Part shown: piece by piece, positions 43,641 through 52,861 of the stretch
Position numbering within the stretch: position 1 is the stretch's first letter
Layout: every line of letters begins with the position of its first letter
NCBI GenBank assembly: GCA_945897365.1
Contig: CAMDFD010000014.1
Location: 17,970-81,969 of the forward strand
Direction: 5' to 3'
Length of the DNA stretch: 64,000 bases
Source of the DNA: Bordetella parapertussis
GTDB taxonomy: Bacteria > Pseudomonadota > Gammaproteobacteria > Burkholderiales > Burkholderiaceae_B
Notes under the pieces: generated by a model
What the model was told of the DNA's origin: nothing
What the model saw: the letters and a program-made list of their open reading frames with translations, nothing else
Database searches by the model: none
Translations under genes and position numbers: made by a program

Positions 43641-45953
43641 TTACACGTGAGCATTATCGTTGCCTTGCAGCGGCGCGTCCAGCGATTGCGCCAACTGCGT
43701 CAACAAAATCGAAACTTTGGCACCACCCTCGCGCCGGTTGGACAAATCAATACGACCCTGATGCTCATCGATGATCTTTCGAACAATCGCCAAACCGAGG
43801 CCCGTACCCTGCGCTTTAGTTGTCACGTAAGGCTCAAAAGCGCGTTGCAAAACTTGCGATCCAAATCCAGAACCATTATCAGAGACTGTAAATCTAAGCG
43901 CGGGCAGGTCAGGATATTCGGTATTTTCCCGACTTCCCGCCTGAATCAGCTTGGTCGCAACCTCGATCACGCCCCCCTCTGGCTTATCCACCAAGGCGTC
44001 GCGCGCATTCGCCAAGAGATTATGAACCACTTGGCGCAACTGCGTGGGATCGCCTAAAACGGGAGGTAAAGCAGGATCAAGCGAAACCTCAAGATGCCAA
44101 GCATGCCGCTCATCCCTTACCATACCATCGATTGGATCCCAGCCATAAAGTCCAAGGACCTCATCGACTAACGCATTAAAATCAACCGGCACCATGAATA
44201 TAGCGGGCTTACGCGCATATTCCTTAAAGTCGTCGACCATATGCTTGAGTGAACTCACCTGGTTCACGATCGTATTGGTGGCTCTTTCGAGTAACGCTGC
44301 ATCCTGAGGCTCGAGTTTGTGGGCTAGTTTCATGGCCAAGCGCTCGGCCGATAGCTGAATCGGTGTAAGCGGATTTTTGATCTCGTGCGCCAAACGTCGC
44401 GCGACCTCGCTCCACGCTAGGCTTCGGTTGGCAGACATAACCTCAGTGATATCGTCAAAGACCACCATGTAGCCGTTATCGCGGCCATCGATAAGCAACT
44501 GCGTGCCTCGGGCCAACAGTGTCAATGTATAGAACTTCGTGTCATCACTTAAATCAGGGAGTTTGAGCTCAAACTGCTCCTGCCAATGGGTTCGCTCAGA
44601 GCCCACTGCAGCATGCTGCAAAAACGCCTGACGAATCATGCCTGCAAAATCGATCATGCCATCAATCGTTTCCAAAGGTCGGCCAGGTGCTGCGCGTAAA
44701 TCAACACTCAAAATCGCTTGCGCACCTTGGTTAAACGTCGTCAAACGAAACTGTTGATCAAAAACGAGCACCCCGGCCGACAAGTTCGACAACACACTTT
44801 CCAGATAAACGTTTGAACGTTCGAGCTGAGCGCGATTAGACTCAACCATTCGGCGCGCCTCTTCGAGCTGGCGCGTCATATCATTGAAGGATCGGGTCAG
44901 TTGACCCACCTCATCGTTACTAGGAGGTTCAGGCAAAGGCCGAAAGTCTCCAATGCTCACCGCTTGGGTGCCGGAGGCAAGTGTTAGCAAGGGCTTTACG
45001 AGTTTTTTGGATAGATATAAAGCGACTGCGATGGCAGCAAATACCGTCAAGAGGAGCGCCAAGGTCAGCGTCACCGCGAAAAGATTGCGCAAGCTTTGAC
45101 GCGAGAGCGCTAGCTCTTGATAGTCAAGGTATCCTTTCTGTACCTCGCGCGCGTTTTGAGCGATCTTATCTGACACAGGCTGTAGCAACTGCAGCCAACG
45201 TGACTCCGACGTCACACCTAGCGTTTTCTCAGCGCGCTCAGGGGAGCCCACGGGTACGATTACGCGTAACAACAATCCTGCATCACCCAAGTTTGCCGTG
45301 GGATCATCCGAATCAGCCGCCGAATAACCTCGCGCGGTTCGTAATTGATTCAGGACTGCCGCTGGCGGTAAAGGCGGCAAAAGCGTGCCAATATTGTCGG
45401 TGGCAAACGCGATTAAGCGACCGCTTGTCGTAAATACCATCGCGTCGATCACGCCATTCGTCTCTCGCAGACGCGTCAATACCGCAGCTATGTCAGGGTC
45501 GGGCGTATTGCTTAAATCAGGTGTCATCGATCGAGCGCGTGCGTCGAGCTGAGCCAACTGAGAATCAAGGGCGGCACGACCTAGTGTCAAACCTGATTCA
45601 AGAGCGGTATCCACACGGACATTGAACCAAGACTCAATCGACCTCGACATAAATTGCAAAGATACCGTGTAGATGAGCGCGCCAGGCAAGACCCCGATGA
45701 GGGCAAACGCCAAAGCGAAACGTGCAGTCAACCGAGAACCAAACTTTCCAATTGAGAATTGTTTCGCCAAACGAAGCGTGAGCCACACGACCCATACAAA
45801 CAAGGTAAGGGCTAAGCCACCGTTCAACCATAGCAATAAAGCCTGGTATTGCGCCAAAAGCGAAGCATTGCCTGTCGACCACGCTAACAACACGAATAAA
45901 ACTATCGCACTCGCAATGCCCACACCTGAGACAAGTCGCATGAGGGGATTCAT
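43641..45953 (-). CDS. plrS: NtrY/PlrS-family sensor histidine kinase
   Basis: 770 residues. Three N-terminal transmembrane helices within about the first 110 residues, a large periplasmic sensor region (about 110-295), another helix (LFAVTLTLALLLTVFAAIAVAL), HAMP (SIGDFRPLPEPPSNDEVGQL), PAS (about 385-490), then HisKA with the phospho-acceptor in RRLAHEIKNPLTPIQLSAER (near 522). The HATPase has N and G boxes (VVHNLLANARDAL, FTVSDNGSGFG, TTKAQGTGLGLAIV). Layout matches NtrY. Its partner regulator lacks a sigma-54 domain. rsmB-DUF4390-kinase-regulator order is as in Bordetella plrSR, where the system supports respiratory-tract persistence. The signal sensed is unknown. Confidence 0.88.
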   Translation of the reverse strand: MNPLMRLVSGVGIASAIVLFVLLAWSTGNASLLAQYQALLLWLNGGLALTLFVWVVWLTLRLAKQFSIGKFGSRLTARFALAFALIGVLPGALIYTVSLQFMSRSIESWFNVRVDTALESGLTLGRAALDSQLAQLDARARSMTPDLSNTPDPDIAAVLTRLRETNGVIDAMVFTTSGRLIAFATDNIGTLLPPLPPAAVLNQLRTARGYSAADSDDPTANLGDAGLLLRVIVPVGSPERAEKTLGVTSESRWLQLLQPVSDKIAQNAREVQKGYLDYQELALSRQSLRNLFAVTLTLALLLTVFAAIAVALYLSKKLVKPLLTLASGTQAVSIGDFRPLPEPPSNDEVGQLTRSFNDMTRQLEEARRMVESNRAQLERSNVYLESVLSNLSAGVLVFDQQFRLTTFNQGAQAILSVDLRAAPGRPLETIDGMIDFAGMIRQAFLQHAAVGSERTHWQEQFELKLPDLSDDTKFYTLTLLARGTQLLIDGRDNGYMVVFDDITEVMSANRSLAWSEVARRLAHEIKNPLTPIQLSAERLAMKLAHKLEPQDAALLERATNTIVNQVSSLKHMVDDFKEYARKPAIFMVPVDFNALVDEVLGLYGWDPIDGMVRDERHAWHLEVSLDPALPPVLGDPTQLRQVVHNLLANARDALVDKPEGGVIEVATKLIQAGSRENTEYPDLPALRFTVSDNGSGFGSQVLQRAFEPYVTTKAQGTGLGLAIVRKIIDEHQGRIDLSNRREGGAKVSILLTQLAQSLDAPLQGNDNAHV

Positions 45954-46546
45954 TTCGTAGCCCCTACCTTGCGTACGGAAAAATCAAACGGCTTCCAGGG
46001 GCTCGTCAACGACCACGCTCCACGATTACGTGCATCCAATTGTAGGGGTCTCGCCAAATGAGACGTATCGAGTCTAATACGCACTTCGCCCTCATACCGA
46101 ATATTGGGCTCGAAACGATCCAAGGGCGCCACCGGCCAACCTTGGACCTTTTCCAGCACTGCCAACGCTTCCTGGAGAGAAGCCACTGGTAAAAACAAAT
46201 CACCCGTTGCCACGCGCCATTGTTGGGTCAAGGTGTTGTAGGACATGCGTCGCGTCAGCGAAGTCTCAACGATGGACTTATCGAGCCACCACCAACGCGG
46301 TGCTTTAATTTTTACGTCTAGCGTGAAATAAAGAGGGACTCCGCGCTCAGCAGCCTCGAGTACGATCGGACTCAATTTGAGCCCAACGTCCAAATCCATG
46401 GTGAGATGACCCTCACCGATCAATGGCTCGATTTGTTTAATCTGTGCGTCGCCCGCTAACGCAACGCTCTGAGCGAGGGCGCCACTCATCAAGGTGAGCG
46501 CAAGCAGCGCATCCCTCAGAAAAGTCCAGCCCTTACGTTCAGTCAT
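45950..46546 (-). CDS. DUF4390 domain-containing exported protein
   Basis: About 198 residues from ATG 46546; a GTG at 46558 is an alternative. Signal peptide (TFLRDALLALTLMSGALAQS), then a periplasmic domain with GEGHLTMDLDVGLKLSPIVL, AERGVPLYFTLDV and IKAPRWWWLDKSIVETSLTR. Function unknown. Its fixed place between rsmB and the NtrY-type kinase, overlapping the kinase start by 4 bp, suggests a link to the two-component system, for example envelope signal input; this is inference. Confidence 0.8.
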   Translation of the reverse strand: MTERKGWTFLRDALLALTLMSGALAQSVALAGDAQIKQIEPLIGEGHLTMDLDVGLKLSPIVLEAAERGVPLYFTLDVKIKAPRWWWLDKSIVETSLTRRMSYNTLTQQWRVATGDLFLPVASLQEALAVLEKVQGWPVAPLDRFEPNIRYEGEVRIRLDTSHLARPLQLDARNRGAWSLTSPWKPFDFSVRKVGATK

Positions 46547-46558
46547 GATCTTTATCAC

Positions 46559-47887
46559 TTAGACCTTTCGAGTAAACAACGCATAAAAGAATCCATCGTA
46601 GCCTGCCGGATGCGCAGCGTCTGGCAGGTGCGGCAACAACTGGCCGGGAGCCGCCATCCTCTCGGCCTGAGCATGGCGGGCCGCGAACGCCTGCGCCTGC
46701 TTTTCGCCTTCCTCCGGAAAGATCGAACAGGTCACCATGAGTAGTTTGCCACCGGGCGCGACCACACTCCAGAGGGAATCCAAAATTTCTCTCGCTAACT
46801 TGGCCGTTTGCCCAACGTCTTGCGCGCGGCGCAACCACCGAATATCGGGGTGCCGACTCACAATGCCCGAAGCAGTGCATGGCAAGTCCGCTAACACGGC
46901 GTCAAAGGGCTTTCCATCCCACCAAACATGGGTTTTGATGGCACTTTCAGCGACCAGGCGAATGCCTCGACGCATCAAACCCAAGCGCTTGAGATTTTGA
47001 TGTACACGCTCGAGTCGGACCGCATCAATATCTAGTGCGGTTAAATGAACCTTGGCCAATTCCAACAGATGCGCAGTCTTGCCGCCAGGGGCCGCGCAAG
47101 CGTCCAGCACCTGCATCCCGTCTTTAACGTCGAACATCGGGCCCGCCAGCTGCGCGCCTGCGTCTTGCACAGACCACCAACCCTGAGCATAGCCAGGCAG
47201 TGACGTAATCGGTCGCGGCACCTTTAAGACAAGACCGGCCTCACCAAAGGCCTGCGCCTCGATACCCTGCTCGCTAAAAACCTGTTGGACGGCCTCCAAG
47301 GTCGTCGCCCGCACATTCACCCGCAACGTGAGTGGTGGATGCGTGTTCGCGGCGAGCAATAGTGTCTCCCAGTCCTGGGGATAGTTCTTTTGCAAGCTCT
47401 CAATCCACCAGCGCGGATGGTTCCACTTTGCTTCAAGATCGTTGGAGATCTTCGCCAAAATATCGCTGCGCTCGCGCTGAAAACGACGCAATACTGCGTT
47501 GACCAAGCCTTTAAACGACGCGGTCGAGCGATGCCATTGTGTGGCTTGAACCGCCTGATCCACCAAGGTATGCGCGCCATAGATGGGCGTGCCTTCGGCG
47601 GGCGTTTCTTCTTGGGCACGGATAGAGGCATTCAAAAGTAGCAAGCTCAGACCGATCAAGGCATACATGGTCGCGCTAGGCGGCTCACGCTCGACGAGTG
47701 TGCGCCGCAAAGCTTTGGCCGTTCCCCAGTGACGCATGGCGTAAAAAGCAAGCGCTTGTGCGGCAGGTCGCACATCTGGGTGCACGTCGGCAAGTGCTTC
47801 GGTCAGGGACTGACCAGACTCCACAGCAGCGACGGAGATGGCCGCGGCCAGCAAAGAGTGAGATAGGGCGGGTGTGACTGGATTCAT
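46559..47887 (-). CDS. rsmB: 16S rRNA (cytosine(967)-C(5))-methyltransferase RsmB
   Basis: 442 residues. N-terminal NusB-like RNA-binding domain (about 1-140), then the Fmu methyltransferase domain: VLDACAAPGGKTAHLLELA, LADLPCTASGIVSRHPDIRW (catalytic PC motif) and LMVTCSIFPEEGEKQ (second catalytic cysteine). Methylates C967 of 16S rRNA. In many proteobacteria it follows fmt and def; here fmt is 1.5 kb away on the opposite strand. Divergent from rimO. Confidence 0.95.
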   Translation of the reverse strand: MNPVTPALSHSLLAAAISVAAVESGQSLTEALADVHPDVRPAAQALAFYAMRHWGTAKALRRTLVEREPPSATMYALIGLSLLLLNASIRAQEETPAEGTPIYGAHTLVDQAVQATQWHRSTASFKGLVNAVLRRFQRERSDILAKISNDLEAKWNHPRWWIESLQKNYPQDWETLLLAANTHPPLTLRVNVRATTLEAVQQVFSEQGIEAQAFGEAGLVLKVPRPITSLPGYAQGWWSVQDAGAQLAGPMFDVKDGMQVLDACAAPGGKTAHLLELAKVHLTALDIDAVRLERVHQNLKRLGLMRRGIRLVAESAIKTHVWWDGKPFDAVLADLPCTASGIVSRHPDIRWLRRAQDVGQTAKLAREILDSLWSVVAPGGKLLMVTCSIFPEEGEKQAQAFAARHAQAERMAAPGQLLPHLPDAAHPAGYDGFFYALFTRKV

Positions 47888-48023
47888 CCCTCAATTGTAG
47901 GGTCTTTGAGAGGTCTGTTTGCCGGACGCATCACAACATCTGTCGCAAAGCCGGTTTTAGTCGCTGTGCAAGGTAAAATCACAGACTGTTTAACGCGGGT
48001 TACGACTCGCCAGGCCACTCACT

Positions 48024-49346
48024 ATGTCTTCGCCCAAAGTCGGTTTTGTCAGTCTCGGTTGTCCCAAAGCACTGGTGGACTCAGAACGCATCCTCACACA
48101 GTTACGGACAGAGGGCTATCAGATCGTGCCCGACTACAACAATGCCGATGTGGTTGTGGTCAATACCTGTGGTTTTATCGACAGCGCCAAAGCCGAGTCG
48201 CTCGATGCGATCGGCGAAGCCATCGCGGAAAATGGCCGCGTGATCGTGACAGGCTGCATGGGCGTCGATGAATCGGTGATTCGCGCCGTGCATCCAAGCG
48301 TATTAGCCGTGACCGGCCCTCAGCAATACGAGCAGGTTGTTCGCGCTGTCCATGAGGCTGCCCCGCCCAATGCCTCACACGACCCCTTTCTTGATCTCGT
48401 CCCCCCTCAAGGCATCAAACTCACCCCACGCCACTACGCCTACTTAAAAATATCCGAGGGCTGTAATCACCGTTGTAGCTTCTGCATTATCCCCTCGATG
48501 CGCGGCGACTTGGTCAGCCGGCCCGTGGGTGATGTGCTCGACGAAGCGCAACGACTCGCCAAAGCCGGCGTCAAAGAGTTACTCGTCATTTCCCAGGACA
48601 CGAGCGCCTATGGCGTTGAAGTCAAGTACCGCAGCGGCTTCTGGAATGGGCGGCCCGTCAAAACGCGCATGACCGAGTTGTGCTCTGCCCTGTCTGAGCT
48701 CGGCATCTGGGTGCGTCTGCACTATGTCTATCCCTATCCTCATGTCGACGAAGTTATTCCCTTGATGGCTGAGGGCAAGATCTTGCCCTACTTGGACATC
48801 CCTTTTCAGCATGCCAGCCCACGCATTCTCAAAGCGATGAAGCGTCCCGCTTTTGAGGACAAAACCATGGCTCGCATCCATCGCTGGCGTGAGCAATGTC
48901 CGGACATTACGCTGCGCTCGACCTTTATCGTCGGCTTTCCGGGCGAAACGGAAAGCGATTTTCAGTACTTGCTGGATTGGATGTCGGAAGCGCAGCTCGA
49001 TCGCGTGGGCTGTTTTCAATATTCACCCGTTCAAGGCGCTCCTGCCAATGCGCTCGACGGAGCAGTGCCCGACGAAGTCAAACAAGAACGCTGGGATCGC
49101 TTTATGGCACATCAACAAGCCATCTCGACCGAGCGGCTGGCCAAACGCGTTGGACGAGAGATCGATGTATTGATTGATGAGGTCGACGAAGATGGCGCTG
49201 TCGGTCGCTCAAGCGCCGACGCCCCAGAGATCGACGGCTGCGTCTACGTTGAAAGCGATACCCCTCTCAAGCCCGGCGATCTCATCCGCGCACGTGTGAC
49301 GGAGTCGGACGAATACGACCTGTGGGCTGAGAAGATTGGATCTTGA
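48024..49346 (+). CDS. rimO: Ribosomal protein S12 methylthiotransferase RimO
   Basis: 440 residues. UPF0004 domain (FVSLGCPKALVDSERILTQL, VVNTCGFIDSAKAESL, GCMGVDE with three cysteines for an Fe-S cluster), radical SAM core with CNHRCSFC (EGCNHRCSFCIIPSMRGDL), and C-terminal TRAM domain. Adds methylthio to Asp88 of S12. Its stop lies 4 bp before the fmt ATG. Confidence 0.96.
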   Translation: MSSPKVGFVSLGCPKALVDSERILTQLRTEGYQIVPDYNNADVVVVNTCGFIDSAKAESLDAIGEAIAENGRVIVTGCMGVDESVIRAVHPSVLAVTGPQQYEQVVRAVHEAAPPNASHDPFLDLVPPQGIKLTPRHYAYLKISEGCNHRCSFCIIPSMRGDLVSRPVGDVLDEAQRLAKAGVKELLVISQDTSAYGVEVKYRSGFWNGRPVKTRMTELCSALSELGIWVRLHYVYPYPHVDEVIPLMAEGKILPYLDIPFQHASPRILKAMKRPAFEDKTMARIHRWREQCPDITLRSTFIVGFPGETESDFQYLLDWMSEAQLDRVGCFQYSPVQGAPANALDGAVPDEVKQERWDRFMAHQQAISTERLAKRVGREIDVLIDEVDEDGAVGRSSADAPEIDGCVYVESDTPLKPGDLIRARVTESDEYDLWAEKIGS

Positions 49347-49350
49347 TGTG

Positions 49351-50322
49351 ATGCGTGTCGGCTTTGCGGGAACACCTGAGTTTTCTAAACTCGCCTTACA
49401 AGCTATGTTGAATGCCGGGTTTAAGGTACCACTCGTGCTCACGCAGCCAGATCGTCCCTCAGGGCGCGGACTCAAGCTGACCCCAAGCGCGGTCAAGCAA
49501 CTCGCGCTCGAACACGACATACCTGTTTTGCAGTCCCGCAGTCTGCGCCTAGACGGTAAATATCCCGAGGACGCGCAGGCGGCGCAATGCGCCCTGCTAG
49601 ATGCGCAGCTTGATGTATTGGTGGTTGCCGCCTACGGTTTGATTCTGCCGTCTTGGGTATTGCAAGCGCCTCGCTACGGCTGCCTGAATATCCATGCGAG
49701 TCTGCTACCGCGCTGGCGAGGTGCGGCCCCGATTCAACGTTCGATTGAGGCCGGCGATCGTCAGACAGGCGTCACCATCATGCAAATGGACGAGGGTCTC
49801 GACACTGGCGCGATGTTGCTGGTTGAGCCCTTAGAGATCGAAGCACACGACAATGCGTCCAGCCTACACGACAAACTTGCAGAGCAAGGTGCACGCTTAA
49901 TTGTGCAAGCGCTTCGTGGGTTATCGTCCAACGCACTCACGGCTACGGCGCAACCCGAGGCCGGCATGACGTATGCCTCCAAGCTCGATAAAGCCGAAGC
50001 GGCTTTAGATTTACAGGCTCCCGCTGAGTTGCTAGCGCGTCGCATCCGGGCGTTTAACCCCGCACCGGGCGCGACGGTCAAACTACCTGGTATCGCCGAG
50101 CCGGTCAAAGTCTGGGATGCCATTGCATTACCCCACCACGCACCGAATGCCCCACCGGAAAATGACGGTGTAGCACGTGTATTACACGTAGGTGCCGAGG
50201 GCATTGATATCGCCACAGGACAAGGAATACTGCGCTTATTAGCGCTACAGCGACCTGGTGGTAAACGTCAGCCAGTATCGGTATTTATCGCCGGGTGGTC
50301 GGTGACTTCTCGGTCAGCTTGA
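49351..50322 (+). CDS. fmt: Methionyl-tRNA formyltransferase
   Basis: 323 residues from ATG 49351. MRVGFAGTPEFSKLALQAML, VAAYGLILPSWVLQ, NIHASLLPRWRGAAPIQRSI and MDEGLDTGAM are typical; the C-terminal domain binds the acceptor stem. Formylates initiator Met-tRNA. Def, its usual operon partner, is here encoded on the opposite strand. The last 38 bp overlap the SemiSWEET gene in antisense. Confidence 0.96.
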   Translation: MRVGFAGTPEFSKLALQAMLNAGFKVPLVLTQPDRPSGRGLKLTPSAVKQLALEHDIPVLQSRSLRLDGKYPEDAQAAQCALLDAQLDVLVVAAYGLILPSWVLQAPRYGCLNIHASLLPRWRGAAPIQRSIEAGDRQTGVTIMQMDEGLDTGAMLLVEPLEIEAHDNASSLHDKLAEQGARLIVQALRGLSSNALTATAQPEAGMTYASKLDKAEAALDLQAPAELLARRIRAFNPAPGATVKLPGIAEPVKVWDAIALPHHAPNAPPENDGVARVLHVGAEGIDIATGQGILRLLALQRPGGKRQPVSVFIAGWSVTSRSA

Positions 50323-50554
50323 GCAACAAAATCGTCGCTGACAAAACAAAAGTAATGATGTTGGCGATGATCATGGGCATTGATTCGATCAAAATCCCAT
50401 ACGCTAGCCACAAGACAATGCCCGTCGTAAACATGACGTACATCGCTAAAGAAATCGATGCGGTATCGCGAGACTTAATTGTTTTAATCGTTTGAGGAAG
50501 AAAGGCCGCAGTTGTCAAAAATGCGGCGATGTAGCCGAGGATTTCACTATGCAT
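50285..50554 (-). CDS. SemiSWEET family small transporter
   Basis: 89 residues from ATG 50554. Three predicted transmembrane helices: LGYIAAFLTTAAFLPQTIKT with the PQ motif, AMYVMFTTGIVLWLAYGILI and MIIANIITFVLSATILLLKL. RDTASISLAMYV is the conserved loop. Such half-SWEETs dimerise to move sugars or similar solutes. Seven bp downstream of def on the same strand, so probably cotranscribed. The end overlaps the fmt 3' end by 38 bp. Confidence 0.85.
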   Translation of the reverse strand: MHSEILGYIAAFLTTAAFLPQTIKTIKSRDTASISLAMYVMFTTGIVLWLAYGILIESMPMIIANIITFVLSATILLLKLTEKSPTTRR

Positions 50555-50561
50555 GTGGGGG

Positions 50562-51074
50562 CTATACCCGTTCCAATTCACGTTGCTCTTTACGCAGCTT
50601 GGCTTTAAGGCGTGTTTGCTTCAAGAGGGACAAGTGCTGCACAAAGACTTTACCATTCAAATGATCTATCTCGTGTTGGACACAGACGGCCAACAATCCG
50701 TCGGCATCGAATTCGTATGTTTCACCTTGCAAGTTGAGTGCGCGCACGCGGATATTCGCCGGACGATCCACCTCATCATAGACACCGGGCACCGACAAGC
50801 AGCCCTCTTCGTAGATCTTTTTTTCATCGCTGTAGCGCAAGATCTCTGGATTAATCAGCACACGCAAATCACTTTTATCTTCGCTGACATCGATTACCAC
50901 CACGCGCTCATGCACATCGACTTGGGTCGCAGCTAAGCCTACGCCGGGTGCTTCGTACATCGTTTCCGTCATATCAGCGACAAGTTGACGGATGCGCTCA
51001 TCCACCACGCGTACAGGTTTAGCAACCGTATGCAGGCGCTTGTCGGGATAGTTCAAAATGTTGAGCATAGCCAT
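50562..51074 (-). CDS. def: Peptide deformylase
   Basis: 170 residues. All three motifs are present: GVGLAATQVD, EGCLSVPG and QHEIDHLNGKVF (metal histidines). Removes formyl from nascent chains. MAMLNILNYPDKRLHTVAKPV is a normal start; the third-codon ATG is equally possible. The C-terminal KLRKEQRELERV is normal. Divergent from dprA and convergent with fmt. Confidence 0.97.
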   Translation of the reverse strand: MAMLNILNYPDKRLHTVAKPVRVVDERIRQLVADMTETMYEAPGVGLAATQVDVHERVVVIDVSEDKSDLRVLINPEILRYSDEKKIYEEGCLSVPGVYDEVDRPANIRVRALNLQGETYEFDADGLLAVCVQHEIDHLNGKVFVQHLSLLKQTRLKAKLRKEQRELERV

Positions 51075-51165
51075 AGCGAAAAACCACGTATTTACATAAC
51101 ACCTTTTATTTTAAATTAATTAAGCACTAAATTCGATGCATTCCGCACAGTTTGGGGGGTATTTT

Positions 51166-51183
51166 CAGGACACTTTTGTCCTG
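51166..51183 (+). other. Small hairpin upstream of dprA
   Basis: CAGGACA (51166-51172) and TGTCCTG (51177-51183) form a 7-bp stem with a 4-nt loop, 31 bp before the dprA ATG. It could be a 5' leader hairpin or operator. The rest of the 140-bp def/dprA gap is AT-rich and likely holds the divergent promoters. Confidence 0.35.
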
Positions 51184-51214
51184 TTTAGGCGTATGGGGTG
51201 TGGCAGACTAGTTC

Positions 51215-52366
51215 ATGCCTCACACTCTCTCATCAGAAATGCTGACCGCCTGGCTGCGCCTCAGCATGACTCCCGGACTTGGGCCGATTTTGTGCCAACG
51301 TCTACTCAGCCACTTCTCCTCGCCTATGGAGATCGAGCGATGCACGCCCCAACAGCTCGCGACACGGGCACCCAAAGCCCTCTGTGAGGCCTTGCTTTTG
51401 GCCAGGGGGGAGGCGGTGACGCAACAGATCGCTTCGGCCTTGGAATGGGCTCAGCATGACGACCAGTTCATTTTGACTCAAGATCAAACACACTATCCTG
51501 CCCTACTGAAACAGATCGCCGATACACCGATTGTTTTATTCGCCAAAGGCGCACTATCAAGGCTTGAACAACCCGCTTTGGCGATCGTTGGCGCACGCCA
51601 CGCGACTGCAGATGGGCTGGAACATGCCAGCGACTTTGCCTGCGCGCTCGCTCGGCAAGGCTGGTGCATCGTCAGTGGTTTGGCGCAGGGCATCGATGCG
51701 GCCGCTCATCGAGGCGCCCTCCAAGCAGGCTTGACAGCGGGAGGTACCATCGCTGTACTCGGCACGGGCGCCGATGTGGTGTATCCACGTAACCATATCG
51801 AACTCGTTCGCCGCATCCTTGGCGCGGACGGCTTGATCATTTCTGAATTTCCGCTCGGCATGCCTGCAAGACCCCATCATTTTCCGCGCCGCAATCGGAT
51901 TGTCGCGGGACTCTCCCATGGCGTACTGGTTGTAGAGGCCGCGCTTAAAAGTGGTTCGTTGCTCACCGCGCGCTTAGCCGTCGAGATGGATCGGGAGGTC
52001 TTTGCGATGCCTGGCTCGATTCATTCGCCCCTCTCACGAGGCCCGCATGCACTGATTCAACAGGGTGCAAAACTCGTCGAAAACGCCACAGATATCTTGA
52101 GCGAACTCGAGGCATTTTGCGTGCCACAGACCTTACCTACCCCTACGATCACAACTGACGCTTCGCGCAAAGCCGCGCCACACTCCCCTGTTTGGGACGC
52201 AATCGGCTACGATCCGGTTAGCGAAGACATTCTGCAACAGCGCACAAATATGTTGCCCGCCATCCTACAGTGCGAGCTTCTGACGCTCGAGCTTAATGGC
52301 GATATCGAGCGCCGCCCCAATGGTCGGATTGTTCGAGCGCGCAGGCAATCCAAAACAAGCGACTGA
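51215..52366 (+). CDS. dprA: DNA-processing protein DprA
   Basis: 383 residues. AWLRLSMTPGLGPILCQRLL is an N-terminal HhH/SAM-like region. The Rossmann DprA core follows (ALAIVGARHATADGLEHA, IVSGLAQGIDAAAHRGAL, VLGTGADVVYPRNH, PHHFPRRNRIVAGLSHGVLVVEA, split) and a C-terminal winged helix. Loads RecA on incoming single-stranded DNA in transformation. Start ATG 51215 or the ninth-codon ATG. Confidence 0.95.
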   Translation: MPHTLSSEMLTAWLRLSMTPGLGPILCQRLLSHFSSPMEIERCTPQQLATRAPKALCEALLLARGEAVTQQIASALEWAQHDDQFILTQDQTHYPALLKQIADTPIVLFAKGALSRLEQPALAIVGARHATADGLEHASDFACALARQGWCIVSGLAQGIDAAAHRGALQAGLTAGGTIAVLGTGADVVYPRNHIELVRRILGADGLIISEFPLGMPARPHHFPRRNRIVAGLSHGVLVVEAALKSGSLLTARLAVEMDREVFAMPGSIHSPLSRGPHALIQQGAKLVENATDILSELEAFCVPQTLPTPTITTDASRKAAPHSPVWDAIGYDPVSEDILQQRTNMLPAILQCELLTLELNGDIERRPNGRIVRARRQSKTSD

Positions 52367-52370
52367 CCCG

Positions 52371-52844
52371 ATGCAAATTCATATCTCTACATTCAAACGA
52401 TTTCGACACGCCTTCGTCGTGATGCTGTTGGGTCTCGCAGGAGGTTTCGCTGACGCACAAGACTGTGCCACCACGATTGAAAGCGATGATGCAATTCGTT
52501 ACGATCCGAACAACATCGAGATTCCTCTGGCATGTAAAACCTTTACAGTCACGCTCAAGCATACTGGGCGCCTCCCAAAACTCGCGATGGGGCATAACTG
52601 GGTTTTGGCTAAGCTCAGTGACTTGGATGGGGTGGCGCGCACAGGCATGCTTGCAGGCGCGGACAAAGCTTATGTCGACCCTAAAGACAGCCGCGTGATC
52701 GCGCACACGGATGTCATAGGGGGAGGGGAGTCCTCGTCCGTGACGTTTGACATGGCGAAGCTCGTTCGAGGCGAACGCTATGGCTTTGTTTGCACCTTTG
52801 CCGGGCATTCGCCGATCATGCGCGGTGAAATTGTTTTAAAGTAA
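52371..52844 (+). CDS. azu: Azurin
   Basis: 157 residues from ATG 52371 with a signal peptide (FVVMLLGLAGGFADA, cut near ADA-Q). The mature protein is a type 1 blue copper protein: MGHNWVLAKLSD holds the first copper histidine, GFVCTFAGHSPIMRG holds Cys, His and Met ligands, and DSRVIAHTDVIGGGE matches Alcaligenes azurin. Periplasmic electron carrier, for example from cytochromes to nitrite reductase or cytochrome peroxidase. The 3' flank to yggS is 17 bp. Confidence 0.95.
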   Translation: MQIHISTFKRFRHAFVVMLLGLAGGFADAQDCATTIESDDAIRYDPNNIEIPLACKTFTVTLKHTGRLPKLAMGHNWVLAKLSDLDGVARTGMLAGADKAYVDPKDSRVIAHTDVIGGGESSSVTFDMAKLVRGERYGFVCTFAGHSPIMRGEIVLK

Positions 52845-52861
52845 ATCAAACCTGCAAAGCC

